Source: Neoscytalidium dimidiatum (Eukaryota > Ascomycota > Dothideomycetes > Botryosphaeriales > Botryosphaeriaceae). Taken from it: a stretch of DNA of 64,000 nt. The notes under the pieces are model-generated. The model made no database searches. It was not told the origin of the DNA and saw only the letters and a list, made by a program, of their open reading frames with translations. The stretch spans positions 3,348,001 through 3,412,000 of the forward strand of contig CM074697.1 of the NCBI GenBank assembly GCA_037367355.1, given 5' to 3'. The translations under genes were made by a program, and so were the position numbers. Positions 1-10,272 of the stretch are shown piece by piece (the stretch's first letter is position 1; each line of letters opens with the position of its first letter).

Positions 1-168
1 AGCCACGGCGCTGAACCTGGTCGGAGGAACCAGCACAAGAAGGTCCAGAATGTGTCTAGCCAAAGCCCTGCACAATATGTCATCCCCATGGTCTTGGATA
101 TCTGTGCCACCAAGCCGGAGATAGCAATTAGCTTGTATTCCTGCTTGACCAACGCCGTTGAGCTGTAA
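1..168 (+). CDS. Possible C-terminal fragment of a gene entering from the left
   Basis: Frame 1 is open from the window edge for 55 codons to a TAA at 166-168, and its composition looks protein-like. No domain is recognisable and the start lies outside the window. It could equally be a chance open frame, so confidence is low. Confidence 0.2.
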   Translation, partial: SHGAEPGRRNQHKKVQNVSSQSPAQYVIPMVLDICATKPEIAISLYSCLTNAVEL

Positions 169-569
169 TCCTCAACCAGGGAGCGCCATGCGTAAGAAAA
201 CTTCTCAGTCACTGAATAATTAGTGACGCCACCTAAGTAGGTGCCGAAGCCCTTGTTCTACTACTTGGCTTAGCCGAGACATAAAGGGTAGGCTGATGTA
301 GACCGACCGCTAAAACTTCCTCCGCGCTTGATGGCAACGCTTTAACATTCCCAGCTTGTGTAAGGTGGGATGAGGCGAAGGGCAGGCGTGAGCGGAACGC
401 ATGGAGGACGGCTAGGTGCATGCCGAGCGTATACTAAACATCCTGAGACATCACATTCAAGCGCCAATCAGCCGTCAATATGAATTTCGTCATCTTCGTT
501 ATTTACACGCTGCAACGCTTCACTGAGCACCTCACACCCACTTAAGGATATCTTGTATTGGCGCAAGAC
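169..569. other. Intergenic, no gene seen
   Basis: Short frames here lack domain content or consistent splice signals. It includes the 3' flank of the nuclease gene that ends at 570. Nothing further is supported. Confidence 0.5.
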
Positions 570-2102
570 TCAACACTTGCAGCCAATCGTATGCCTCTTG
601 TGCCTCTGGCGCTCCGCGCTCGCATCCATCCTGACCCAACCCTCCGGCGGGAAGACATACTCGCGGACCTCCTTCTCCAGATCCCTCTTGGCCTTGGCGA
701 GGCTCGTCTCGCCCGTGGCGATCAAGTCAAGCCAAGCAGCAAGACGGTAGCCGGCTGTAAAGCAATCAGCACTCTCTACTATTCAAACAACAACACGAGC
801 CGAGGAAGAACGTCGACTGACCCTTGGCAATCTGCTCCTTGATGACGTCGATGCTGCTGTCGTAGTACGCGCCGCTCAGATCGCCGCTCTCGACCGCGCT
901 CACGCCGTTCGGGATGACGGTCGAGCAGACGTACGCGTTCGAGTCGCGCGCCCAGACCAGCGCGCTCGCCTCGGCGTCGTCGGCGTCGATGCCGTCCAGC
1001 CAGCCCGCCTTGGCGGACGCGTAGGCGCCGCTCTTGATCGCGGCGGTCAGGGTCGTCGCCCAGGACTTGGCGTCGGCGAGGGCGTAGCCGCCAACCAGCT
1101 GCTCGGGCATGTTGGTGTCCCAGATATGATGGCTATGGGGCTCTCGTCAGCTCATCGCGGGCCCCATCATCGTGCACCGTGATCGGGGCGCGCGGGCGGT
1201 ACGCGTTCCATGATCAGAGGTTGAGGATCCCGGGGTTTCAGGGGCGGTTGCCAAAAACGTACAGGTTCGTCGACTCCCCGTCGTACGTGACGTCGATGTC
1301 GTTCCCGCCCACCTCGAGCGCCTCGTCGTGCAGCGGCTGGTGGATGTCGCCGACGAAGTGCACGATCCACTTCAGCGCCTTCTGCTTCTCGGCCGCGCTG
1401 ACGCTGCTCGACTGCACGCGCGCCGTGTAGTTCGCGATGGCGCTGACGACGCAGCCCTCCTCCGGGCAGTCGCGCGCCAGCTCGACGCCGCACGACGACG
1501 GCGGCGAGTCGTTGGCGTCGATGTAGTGGTACCCCGCGCTGAAGGCGCCCTCCGTCGTGTACCGGTAGCTGTCCGCCCACGTCGCGACCGAGGCGAGGTA
1601 GCTGGACGAGGTGTCGTCGAGGATGCCTTGCGCCCATGTTTTGGTGGCGCTGGAGACGAAGTTTTGGGCGATGAACTGTTTGCGTAAGGGAGCGTAGGTT
1701 AGTCGGGTCTGAGACATCTGTGTCGCGGGGTGATGGCCAAAAAAAAAAAAAAAAAGAAAAGGGCGCCATTAACTTCGCCGTAGGACATATAACCCCAGAA
1801 TTATCATGAAAGTAACATTGGTGAAGCAAAGATCCGGCAACGAATCTCTGAGGAGTACGCTGAATTTCGCGTCCAAACAATTGCCTCAACTCCGTATCCA
1901 TGCTTTTAATTATTGTCTGATGTTTTAGATACTGTCTTCCGCTAGAATTGAAAAGGATTCATATTTTCTGCTACGTAATGTGTTATCAGGAAAGAAAGTG
2001 AATACGTACAGCAACAGTCTCATGGCCAAGCGTTCCCCAGGCGTGGGCGCCGGCGGGGAGAAGAGGCAGGACGGAGAGGAGAATGGACGACGAGCGAGTC
2101 AT
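570..2102 (-). CDS. Secreted S1/P1-type nuclease
   Basis: Zn-dependent single-strand nuclease/3'-nucleotidase of the S1/P1 family, secreted to degrade RNA and ssDNA. Four exons (2102-2010, 1675-1263, 1132-822, 754-570) give 333 residues with the frame kept throughout. The start ATG gives a signal peptide of about 21 residues. The mature chain begins at Trp22, the N-terminal Trp whose amino group binds zinc in this family, followed by GTLGHE. Further ligand motifs are visible: WADSYR, YHYID, HFVGDIHQPLHDE and, across intron 2, NLHHIWD. The C-terminus ends in a basic, Cys-containing tail (about IGCKC). Intron 1 is 334 nt, long for this genome, and carries an A15 tract at 1741-1755. Introns 2 and 3 are 130 and 67 nt. 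Family assignment is secure. All zinc ligand segments look present, so it is probably active. Confidence 0.93.
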
Positions 2103-2881
2103 TTTGATTTATTTCTTTTCCAATCAATCAAACGATTTGGCCAGAGCTGCGGAAGTGGAGGAGCGAGCGACAGACTGCTAAAGAGCAAAGGAAGAAGCGC
2201 GGCATCGGCCTCCTAAATACCGTCCTCTATCCGCGCACGGAGCACGGTGGAGATAAAGCGAACAGCATCATCGGTGAAGTCCGGTGGAGTAAGAGCATGG
2301 ATTAGTGCATGTAATCCGGGGGAAGATAGAATCATCAATGCCGGCAAGAAACAAACACGTGCGAATCAGAGCAGGCGAGAGTGCCCGTGGACTCTAACCA
2401 GATGCCGGGTTCCGCCTAGCGCCAAGCAAGGGATCATTTCCCAAAAAGGCAGCTACTCGGCTGCAGGTGCCGTTATAGGGGCCCGAGGTGCCTTTATCGG
2501 CTATGGTTGGCCAACGAGAAATGGAACCAGGAACCGCGCCTATGCCCAATGTTTCACGGCTTCCCGTCCACATACAAGATCTGAGCGGGGAAGCTGTGAG
2601 GAAGTGCGGTTGCTCAAGCTCTCGACAATGTCTGCATCCATGTTTGCTTTTCTGTTCGTCTGAGACGAGAGAGTACTGAACATCGAGCAAGTATGACCAA
2701 TTCAAGACGCCTTGCCTGCTGCTCCCAACCCAGACTATCTTACAACTCAAGGAAAACCTGCAGAGGTAAATGAAGACGGAAGACCGTGTTCGTCATCGAA
2801 ACCCATGTCGGAGCGATCCGACGCGGCGGGAAAACAAGAAAAAAGCTTATCAACCCCTCCCCCACGTGTCATTAGAGCTTG
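2103..2881. other. Intergenic between nuclease and PMT1
   Basis: This holds the upstream region of the nuclease (which reads leftward from 2102) and the 3' flank of the PMT1 gene. Open frames on both strands have no coding character. No tRNA or repeat was recognised. Confidence 0.5.
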
Positions 2882-5812
2882 TTACTGCTTGGTTGCTTCC
2901 TTCGCCTCGCTTGCAGGTTTAGGCGCTCCCTTCTTCTCCTTGCCTTCCGCACTTGCCTCCTTGGCCTCGTCTTCGCTGGCAGAAACGACCGGCGGTTGTC
3001 GGCTGGCCTCATCTTCGGCCTTCTCCACCGTCTCGGGATTCTGGCCCTCGTAGTCCGGATGAGGAGGCGCAACGCCCTCGCCCTCGATCTCGTTTCCTGC
3101 CGCGTCGACCACGCGCGTCCTGGTCTCGTACCGCGTCTTGAAGCTGACCTTGCCCTCGAGAGATTTGACTTGCTCCTCATCGAGCAAGTTTCCCGCCTCA
3201 TCCCGGTACTCAATCTTCTCCTCCCGCGAGATGACGTTGGCGTTGTCGGCTTGAGGGGTAACCTTCTGTTCCTTGGGTTGCTCCTGTTGAGCGACGGGCG
3301 AGTCTGCGGCAGGGGAGACCTGAGACTTGGGCACCCACAATGGGCCATACTGGTCATACTGTCTCCAATTGTTAGGCGGGAAAATCATGGAGGGAGCCAG
3401 AAGAACCTACCGAAGTGTGGAAAGTGTTGCAGTCCCAATCCCACTTGTCGAACAGTTTCACTGCCCTACACTGATCCTGCGTCCAGGCGTTGCCATATGC
3501 GAGAGGTGCGTAGAGAGTAAAAACGGTGATGGATGCAGCCAGGAAAAGAACGGCACCGGTCTGTCCGATTACTGGGCGCTGCTTCAAGCCGAGGCTGGGG
3601 AAGCGATTCGTCACATAATCGTAAATCTGGCAGAGTCCCATGATAGCGAAGTACAGAGCCGGGAAGTAGTGGTGCAGGAAGAGCTGGCGCTGCATGAGGT
3701 AGAAGGGGAAGTAGTGGAAGAACCAGCCGAGGAGAGTCATACCGACTTCGTAGTCAAAGCGCTTGAAGGTCACGTTGCTGTAGTCCTGGTAGCCACGCTG
3801 CCAGCGAATGACTGCGAAGGCTTTCACAACAAGGTAGATGACAACACCCAACGTGGAAGACCACCAGATAAGAGGGTTTCCAATGAGGTAGATCTGGCGA
3901 TGGTTTTGTCCCCAGAAGTTGATACCACGCTGGAGGATGGGCCAAGACGGCGGGCGAGAATCCCAGGCATGAGACTCAGTGAGGCCAGCATTCGTCTTCC
4001 ACATGACCTTCTGCAGCTCCCAGAACTTGCCGAAGAAGCCGGGGTTCTTGTAATTAACCTTTTCAGCATCCGCACCAAGCTTGGGGTGCTCGTTCGACTC
4101 GATATACCAGACACTGTTGGGAAGAGTGCCACCCCTGGCGCAAGTGACCTCCTGCTGCTCGTAACCCCAGTCGGGAAGCTTAACCTTATGGGAGAAAAGC
4201 GTGCATCCGGTCATGATGTGAACAAGCTTAAACTTTGATTCGATGGTGCGGAGACGCTTCTTGGCCTTCTCTCCATCGGACATCCATGGAACAATCTCAA
4301 CCTTAAACAAGTCATTGGCATCGCCCTCAAACCCTTCATAACCATATGCGGATACTTCATTTTGCCAGTCAGCCTCAGTGACCGGAGGGCGAACGTCGTG
4401 GGAATGAAGCCGACGGTCAGTGGTGATGTGGTAGAGCCTGATGATGGAGCCGTCCTCAATCCAGACGGGGTCGATGCCGTCCCAGGCGGCAGGCCCGGGG
4501 ATCGTAGTGTTATCGGGAAGGACTGGCTGGGTCTGGTTCTCAAGAAGCCAAATATTGTTCTCATCCTTGTGAGGATAGAGAGTGACCTGCTGCTGGTTGC
4601 TGCCAGTCGGGTACATGTGTGCGTGAGAGTGAAGATAGCCACCCTGGGTGTTGTGATGACGGAGGGTGACTCTGCTGCCGAAAGCGACATCGGCCGCGAC
4701 GTCGGCCATGCCTTTGTTGTTGAGAGTGGCCTGGAACTCAGAAGACATGAAGCCATCGCCATCGCCGGGGTTCACCAGGCAGATAAAGTGGATGGCGAAC
4801 ATTCCCACGTAGAAACCAATCGGGATAATGATCAGACAGAAAAACCGGGCAAAAAAGTGCTTGAACCACAGGCGCGGAGTGACGTTCTTCGAGTCGCCCA
4901 AGAGAACCCAGAGCTGAAGGACAGTCAAGCTGCCAACCCAGGCAATTGTGAATAAACCAACCCATTTCACGCTGACAGTTGCGCCCAAACCCAGACCCGT
5001 GAGCGCAAGGTAGGTCCACCAGGCAGGCTTGAAAGCCTTGGAAGGTCCTTGTTCGTGTTGGTTCGTAAAGAGCGTCCACATAAGCGCGGTGAAGGCGGTG
5101 AAGATGACCAAGGGAGAGTCAAGCAGAATAAGGCGGGATTGTGTGACGAATCCATTCTCTGTACTCGCGTCAGTCGCATTGCCCGTGGAACGAATTGGAG
5201 CACCACAAGCTCGTACCGAAGATCAGCAGACCTGCACCGAGAGCGGCAATGTTGGTCTGAGCACCGTAGGCCTTCAATGTCAAGAACATGGTCGGGATTG
5301 TCAATACACCCATGATGGCGGGCAGCAGACGCATTGCGACGTACGGAACCTTCGGCTCAATGTAATCCTTGCCAATGTCCTTGAAATCGAATTCGCCATC
5401 GAATCCGGCCAGCCATCCGGCAAGCGTGATGAGAAGCTTCGCGAGCGGAGGATGAACGTCCATGAAGAACTTTCCCTTGATGTACTTGGAGGCGAAGCCA
5501 CCGAAGCTGGAAGAGGCGCGCTGTCAGCGAGGAACACATTTCACAGTGACGCGGCTGAGCTTACTGGACTTCGTCAAACACTACGCTGCCAGGCTGGTAG
5601 ATGCGGAAGAGGCGGACGCCAGCAGCGACAAGCGTGAGCAGGCCGAGCAACTGCCAGTCGGAGGCGGGCAGCTTGGAGATGTCATTGTCCTTGACTCCCT
5701 CGGAGGTGTAATCGCGGACGTGAGACTTGTTGTTCTTGGATCGCGCAGGAGACTTGCCGCGGCCGCCGCGCGGCGAGGGTTGTCGTTGGAGTAGAGTCTT
5801 TTCCGAGCCCAT
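2882..5812 (-). CDS. pmt1: Protein O-mannosyltransferase, PMT1 subfamily
   Basis: Transfers mannose from dolichyl-phosphate mannose to Ser/Thr of secretory proteins in the ER membrane. It usually works as a heterodimer with a PMT2-type partner. Four exons (5812-5565, 5506-5217, 5158-3411, 3358-2882) close in frame to 920 residues; the introns are 52-58 nt. A basic cytosolic N-terminus precedes TM1. The loop motif VVFDEVHFGGF carries the conserved Asp-Glu, followed by MDVHPPLAKLL. The luminal MIR region has repeated GGYLHSHAHMYPTGS, RLHSHDVRPP and TLFSHKVKLP segments, then come C-terminal membrane spans including HHYFPALYF. Exon 4 encodes a hydrophilic charged tail of about 160 residues. The tail's DEAGNLLDEEQV segment and the FDFKDIG loop point to PMT1 rather than PMT2 or PMT4. 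The usual length for the subfamily is roughly 820-950, so it is complete. Confidence 0.95.
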
Positions 5813-6959
5813 GGCGGGAGTGCCGTAGTATGCTCAGAGTTTAAATGTAGAGTTGAGGCTGATTCGCGACAGGCATGCTACGGCTTGGCCTGAGCGGATG
5901 GGGGGGTTAGTGGAGGGTGAGCGGAGCGACGCGTGTAGGCAGCTGGCAATTGGAAGATGGAGGAAGAAGGAAAGGGCGTGAAGGAAAGACGAGAAGGAGG
6001 AAGAAGCAGCTGGGTCGCGATGTCAGCTCCCTGGCACGGGCCGAAGAAGACACCTTTGGTGGATGGATGGGTTCTCGAAGGGCCAGGAGTCGCTGATCGT
6101 CCCTTGCTCGCCTGTGCCGCGCAAGTCTTGACGACGGCCGCCAGGTGGCCTCTGCGCAAGCTGCAAAGCTCTCAAAAATAGCAAATGCCGCCGAGGCTCG
6201 CGCGCAGCTGGGCGGGGTGCCGCGAAACATTCAACGCGCGCAGGCATGTGAACTATATGAGCTGCACCGCAGTCTGTGTGCTCTCCGAATTTTTGGCCAA
6301 AATTTCCTACGTGCCTCGCCGCCTTGTTTCGATCTTCCGTTGGGACCGGCGCCAATGCGTCAAAAACGCTTCGCGCGCCGTTGAGTGCCAGCAAGCGCCG
6401 CGCCGAAAACCTCGAGTTTCTGAAACAAAGGCCATAAAGTGAAGGCGCAACCATGACGGGCCCGCCCCAATGGCATTTGAAGAATAGCAATGCGTGTTGG
6501 AGATACAGAGCGGCTGAAAATTGGGGGCGGAGGAGGCGTTGTGTTCCTCGCCCCCATCAACAAACATACATGAAAGCCTTCGCGACGAACACTCGCACAC
6601 CTGTGTTATCTCCGCGGGAAGACAAACCCTGCGACCTGATCGCTGTTGTATGCATGCACGGCACAAGGCCGTAACTTTTGATGAAGAAGGCTGAAAGCCT
6701 GACAAGCTTTTCCGCTCTCCGCCGCCCGCCCCGCCCCACCCTGGGGCTTTCGGAAAAACTATGGCGCCGGATCTGCAAGCTGAGGAAGGTTCCAATCCGA
6801 GTTTAAGCTACCGCGTCGTCACCCTCCCGCTCATGCGACAGCGAAGCACTCGACACTAACCTGGCCTCGCCTCTTCCTAATACTCCTCGCATCCGGCAGC
6901 ATCTCTCGACGAACGCACATCTACGCCCACATCTAGGACCCTCCGTCGAGTCTGCTGTC
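5813..6959. promoter_or_regulatory. Divergent promoter region between pmt1 and prp21
   Basis: About 1.15 kb separates two genes transcribed away from each other, so it must hold both promoters and 5' UTRs. It contains purine- and pyrimidine-rich tracts (for example around 5956-6005 and 6700-6745). No TATA box could be placed confidently and no coding frame is convincing. Confidence 0.45.
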
Positions 6960-8541
6960 ATGGCGTCCCCTCCCGCCGACCTGGACTCTTCTGGCAAGCC
7001 GCCCGTCGGACTCATTCGCCCTCCCAGGGAACTTCACGAGACGATCGAGAAAACCGCAGGCTATGTTGCACGTAATGGTCGCGCCTTCATTGACCGTCTC
7101 CGTTCCAACCACCGAAGCAACCCGAAATTTGCCTTCGTCTTCGAAGAGGATGCATTCTACCCTTACTTCCAGTGGCGCATTGACGAGCACAAGGCTGGCC
7201 GTGGATCGCTGGGTGTTGGAGGAGCCATAGGCCAAGATGGCGCCGCCATGCCAATCAAGCCTTCGGGCCCGGCTGAGCCTCCGGAGTTTCACTTCTCTGC
7301 ACGTATGCCAAACATCAACGCGCAGGATCTCGACGTTGTCAAACTAACCGCTCGCTTCGCTGCGAAGAACGGCCGCGCTTTTACCACCCAGCTCGCTCAG
7401 AGAGAGGCCAGCAACTCGCAGTTTGACTTCCTCCGACCCCAGCATAGCTTGAACCAGTTCTTCAACCGTTTGGTCGAACAGTACAGGGAGCTCTTGTCTG
7501 ATGAATATGAAGAGGAGCGCAAGGCACAACTGCAGGAGAATGTCAAGAACAAGCTCAATATGTTGGAAAAGGCCAAGCAGCGCGCCGAGTGGGTCAAACA
7601 TCAGGAGAAGCAGCGTCAGGAGAGGGAGAAGAAGGAGGAGGACGAGCGCATCGCCTATGCTGAGATCGACTGGCACGATTTCGTGGTTGTCGAGACGGTG
7701 CTCTTCACTGATGCTGATGAGCAGACGGAGCTGCCTCCACCGACGTCGCTTGCCGACTTGCAAACTGCTTCGCTCGAACAGAAGGCCGCCATGTCGCTCC
7801 GGCCCCACAACATGCGCATCGAGGAGGCCATGCCAGACGAGGATCTCTCGCAATGGGCTCAACCTCCTCCTGTTCAAATGCCCCAAGCCCAGCAACAGCC
7901 CCAGGTTCTGCCATACCAACCCGCACCACAGACCGCGTATCCGACAGAATACGCCCCCCAGCGCACGGCTCAGGAAGAAGAAGAGGAGCGCCTCATCCGC
8001 GAAAGGAGAGAGCAGATGGAGAGGGCCCAGCAGGCTCAGGCTGCAGCCAAGGCCGGTCCCCCCCAGATGAAGATCAGGAGCGACTACGTTCCGAGAGCCC
8101 AGGCCAAGCGCAAGAACGTCACCCAAGTCCCCTGCCCCAACTGTCGTCAAATGATCGATGTCGACGAACTCGATCAACACATGAAAAGTAAGACCGCGCC
8201 CATGTCTTCATATATTGCACGAATACTAAACTTTTATAGTCGAGCTTCTCGATCCTCAATGGAAGGAACAGAAGGCCAAGGCCGATGCTCGTTTTGCAAC
8301 CAGCAACCTTTCTACCCAGGACGTTGCAAACAACCTCAAACGTCTTGCCAGCCAGCGCGACGACATCTTCGACCCGACTACTGGTGCACGCATATCTCCT
8401 GAGGAGGAGGCCAGGAGGAAGCGGGCGGCCAACGGATACGATGGACAGCCGGCGAACGCGGACGCGAATCAGATGGCCCAGATGCAGGGCATGAACATCC
8501 AGGAACAGATTCGCCAGATCCACCAGAAGTTCAAGCAGTAA
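6960..8541 (+). CDS. prp21: Splicing factor 3a subunit 1 (Prp21/SF3A1)
   Basis: Subunit of the SF3a complex of U2 snRNP, needed for pre-spliceosome assembly in the nucleus. Two exons (6960-8187, 8240-8541) around a 52-nt intron with an ACTAAAC branch site give 509 residues. Two SURP (SWAP) modules are visible at about residues 25-78 (TIEKTAGYVARNGRAFIDRL) and 123-178 (ARFAAKNGRAF). A charged helical stretch follows, then the Prp21-like segment with IDWHDFVVVETVLF. Near the C-terminus come a CPNC motif and DELDQHMKIELLDPQWKEQK, which spans the splice junction. The C-terminal ubiquitin-like domain of animal SF3A1 is absent, as is normal in fungi. The start ATG is the first in frame, and the second SURP module and the tail fix the frame. 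Confidence 0.94.
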
Positions 8542-8969
8542 ACTAGCGAGGATGCTGACATTGTACAAAACAACAAAGCTACGGGTTTGCAGGCGGTGAT
8601 AGTGACAGAAGCATTACCGGCGTTGGTGGGGTTATGGACTTCTCAGGCTTGCTTTTAAGGATATCAGGCTGACAGAGCCAATTTCTGGTAGTTCGGCGCA
8701 GCGGTGCAAATGCGCGGTAAAAGTTCACCAGGTGTAGCAAATCAGATGAAATAATGGAGTGCGCATCTGCGGGCATGCAGTGGGCGGAGTTGCGATTTCT
8801 CGAGGTTCCAGGTTACTGGACTCTTATTTCCGTAGCTAACCCGGGCACCGAGGAACGGCCTTCGAGCGAGCTTCTTTTCAATGACATAAACGCCCAGCGA
8901 CACCTCTCCGCCATCGCCCGCCTCTACAACACCAACGCTCTAGTTCAACTCGCGCACTGCCGTTTCGCC
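8542..8969. other. Intergenic between prp21 and isd11
   Basis: It contains the 3' UTR of prp21 and the promoter and 5' UTR of isd11, both on the + strand. No separate feature is seen. Confidence 0.5.
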
Positions 8970-9830
8970 ATGTCCGCAGTCGCAGCAGACACCGCGTACC
9001 AAGTGCGCTCACTGGTAAGTCTCGTGTTGTCGCATACGACGCAGTGTTTGCCATCGGCTCCGTCATCGAGCTTTGCTCCATCGCAAAATTGCAGATCGTG
9101 TTTCTGCCGCCTGCTTTTACTCCCGATTGTTTTCCTTCGATTTGTAGACCAGTAAACGACAGACGCTGACCCTCGTACTTCTATAGTATCGCTCGCTTCT
9201 CCGCCAGTCTCGCCAGTTCGCCGCCTACAACTTCCGTGAATATGCGCTCCGTCGTACCAAGGATGCATTCCGCGCGAATAAGAACTTGACCGACTCTCGG
9301 GAGATACAAGATGCTATATCGAAGGGCTTGACTCAGCTGCAGGTTCTGAAGGTGCGTCAAAGCCTCCCTTGGGCTGGGTGTGCATCGCGCCCATGTGGCA
9401 TATGAAAGATTCCGCGGGTTATGCTGTATCTTCGCAGCCTGAATCAGGATGGGTCTTGGGACATTCACTGGAGTGTCAATGGGCGGTTGCGCCATCATGT
9501 GGACCAGATACACTATGGGGAACGGGTGCTCCCCTCTCTATGCGGGGAGCGTTGGCCACGACAGCACGGAGGCCCAACACCTACTAGTAAAGGACACCCA
9601 TTTGCTGATCTATGGATTCTACAGAGACAAACCGTCATCAGTCAATTCTACCAGCTCGACCGGTTAGTGGTAGAAGGCGGCAAGACCGGCAAGCAGACGG
9701 GCGGAGAAGGCGGAATCGTCAGGCAGAAGGATACGGGGTGAGTTTTCCTCTACCGCAATATTGCCGGTGTCGGCCATGTTCGCCCGGTCATGGGGGACTG
9801 AGCTGACGCGTTCAATGCAGCTGGGACTAG
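8970..9830 (+). CDS. isd11: Isd11/LYRM4-type LYR protein of the mitochondrial Fe-S assembly complex
   Basis: Small LYR-motif protein that binds and stabilises the cysteine desulfurase Nfs1 together with mitochondrial acyl carrier protein in the matrix. Four exons (8970-9014, 9187-9351, 9625-9737, 9821-9830) give 110 residues with all phases closing. The LYR tripeptide is residues 15-17 and is split by intron 1: Leu ends exon 1, and Tyr-Arg open exon 2. Family hallmarks follow: [20 protein letters not shown] and [12 protein letters not shown]. The last exon is only 10 nt (the end of a Gly codon is followed by Trp-Asp-stop). Introns are 172, 273 and 83 nt, more than half of the gene. The small-exon structure means ab initio predictors may miss it. 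Confidence 0.9.
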
Positions 9831-10272
9831 TCTGCACGGGGCTGGACTAGAAAGGCATTTCTGTAATTGATGGGCGCGGGGGGTACTTTCAACAGGGCTT
9901 GGGCATCTTGACATCAATCTCCGCTGGAACTGTATCTATAGGGTAGTGCTAACAGGCGCATACGTGTACATCAGCGTTAATTCAGAGTCACTTATAATAT
10001 CCCGCGTTGAGTCGCGCACATGAACGAATACACATTGCAGGCTCATGAGACGCCCAGCTGTCGCAGGGTGGGCGCGACGGAAAGCGCGCTCTGCTTAGTC
10101 ATCAAAGTGCACGGGCCAATGGCTCGAAACAACAACACGTGCCGCTGCCGCAAGGCTCGCGACGACAGCAGCTTCCTCACTCATCATACGCGCCGCGCCC
10201 ACCCAATCGTGACTCTTTCATCCGTGAAGTGCACGTGGCTCACTTTAGCTAGTCTGCGCGACTCTCACTATC
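9831..10272. other. Intergenic upstream of the Pro/Glu-rich gene
   Basis: Promoter-sized gap between two + strand genes. No coding frame or repeat is supported. Confidence 0.45.

Noticed and set aside
1167..1901. Long minus-strand frame across the nuclease gene
   Set aside because: It is an out-of-phase shadow of nuclease exon 2 and its introns; Arg/His-rich composition and no domain.
4362..5637. Open frames on the + strand opposite PMT1
   Set aside because: They mirror codon structure of the conserved minus-strand PMT exons and have no motif.
6023..6795. Overlapping frames in the pmt1-prp21 gap
   Set aside because: Mutually overlapping on both strands, no splice logic, no domain; treated as promoter DNA.
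7344..8180. Long minus-strand Leu-rich frame under prp21
   Set aside because: Leu richness comes from the complement of Gln/Glu/Lys codons of Prp21.
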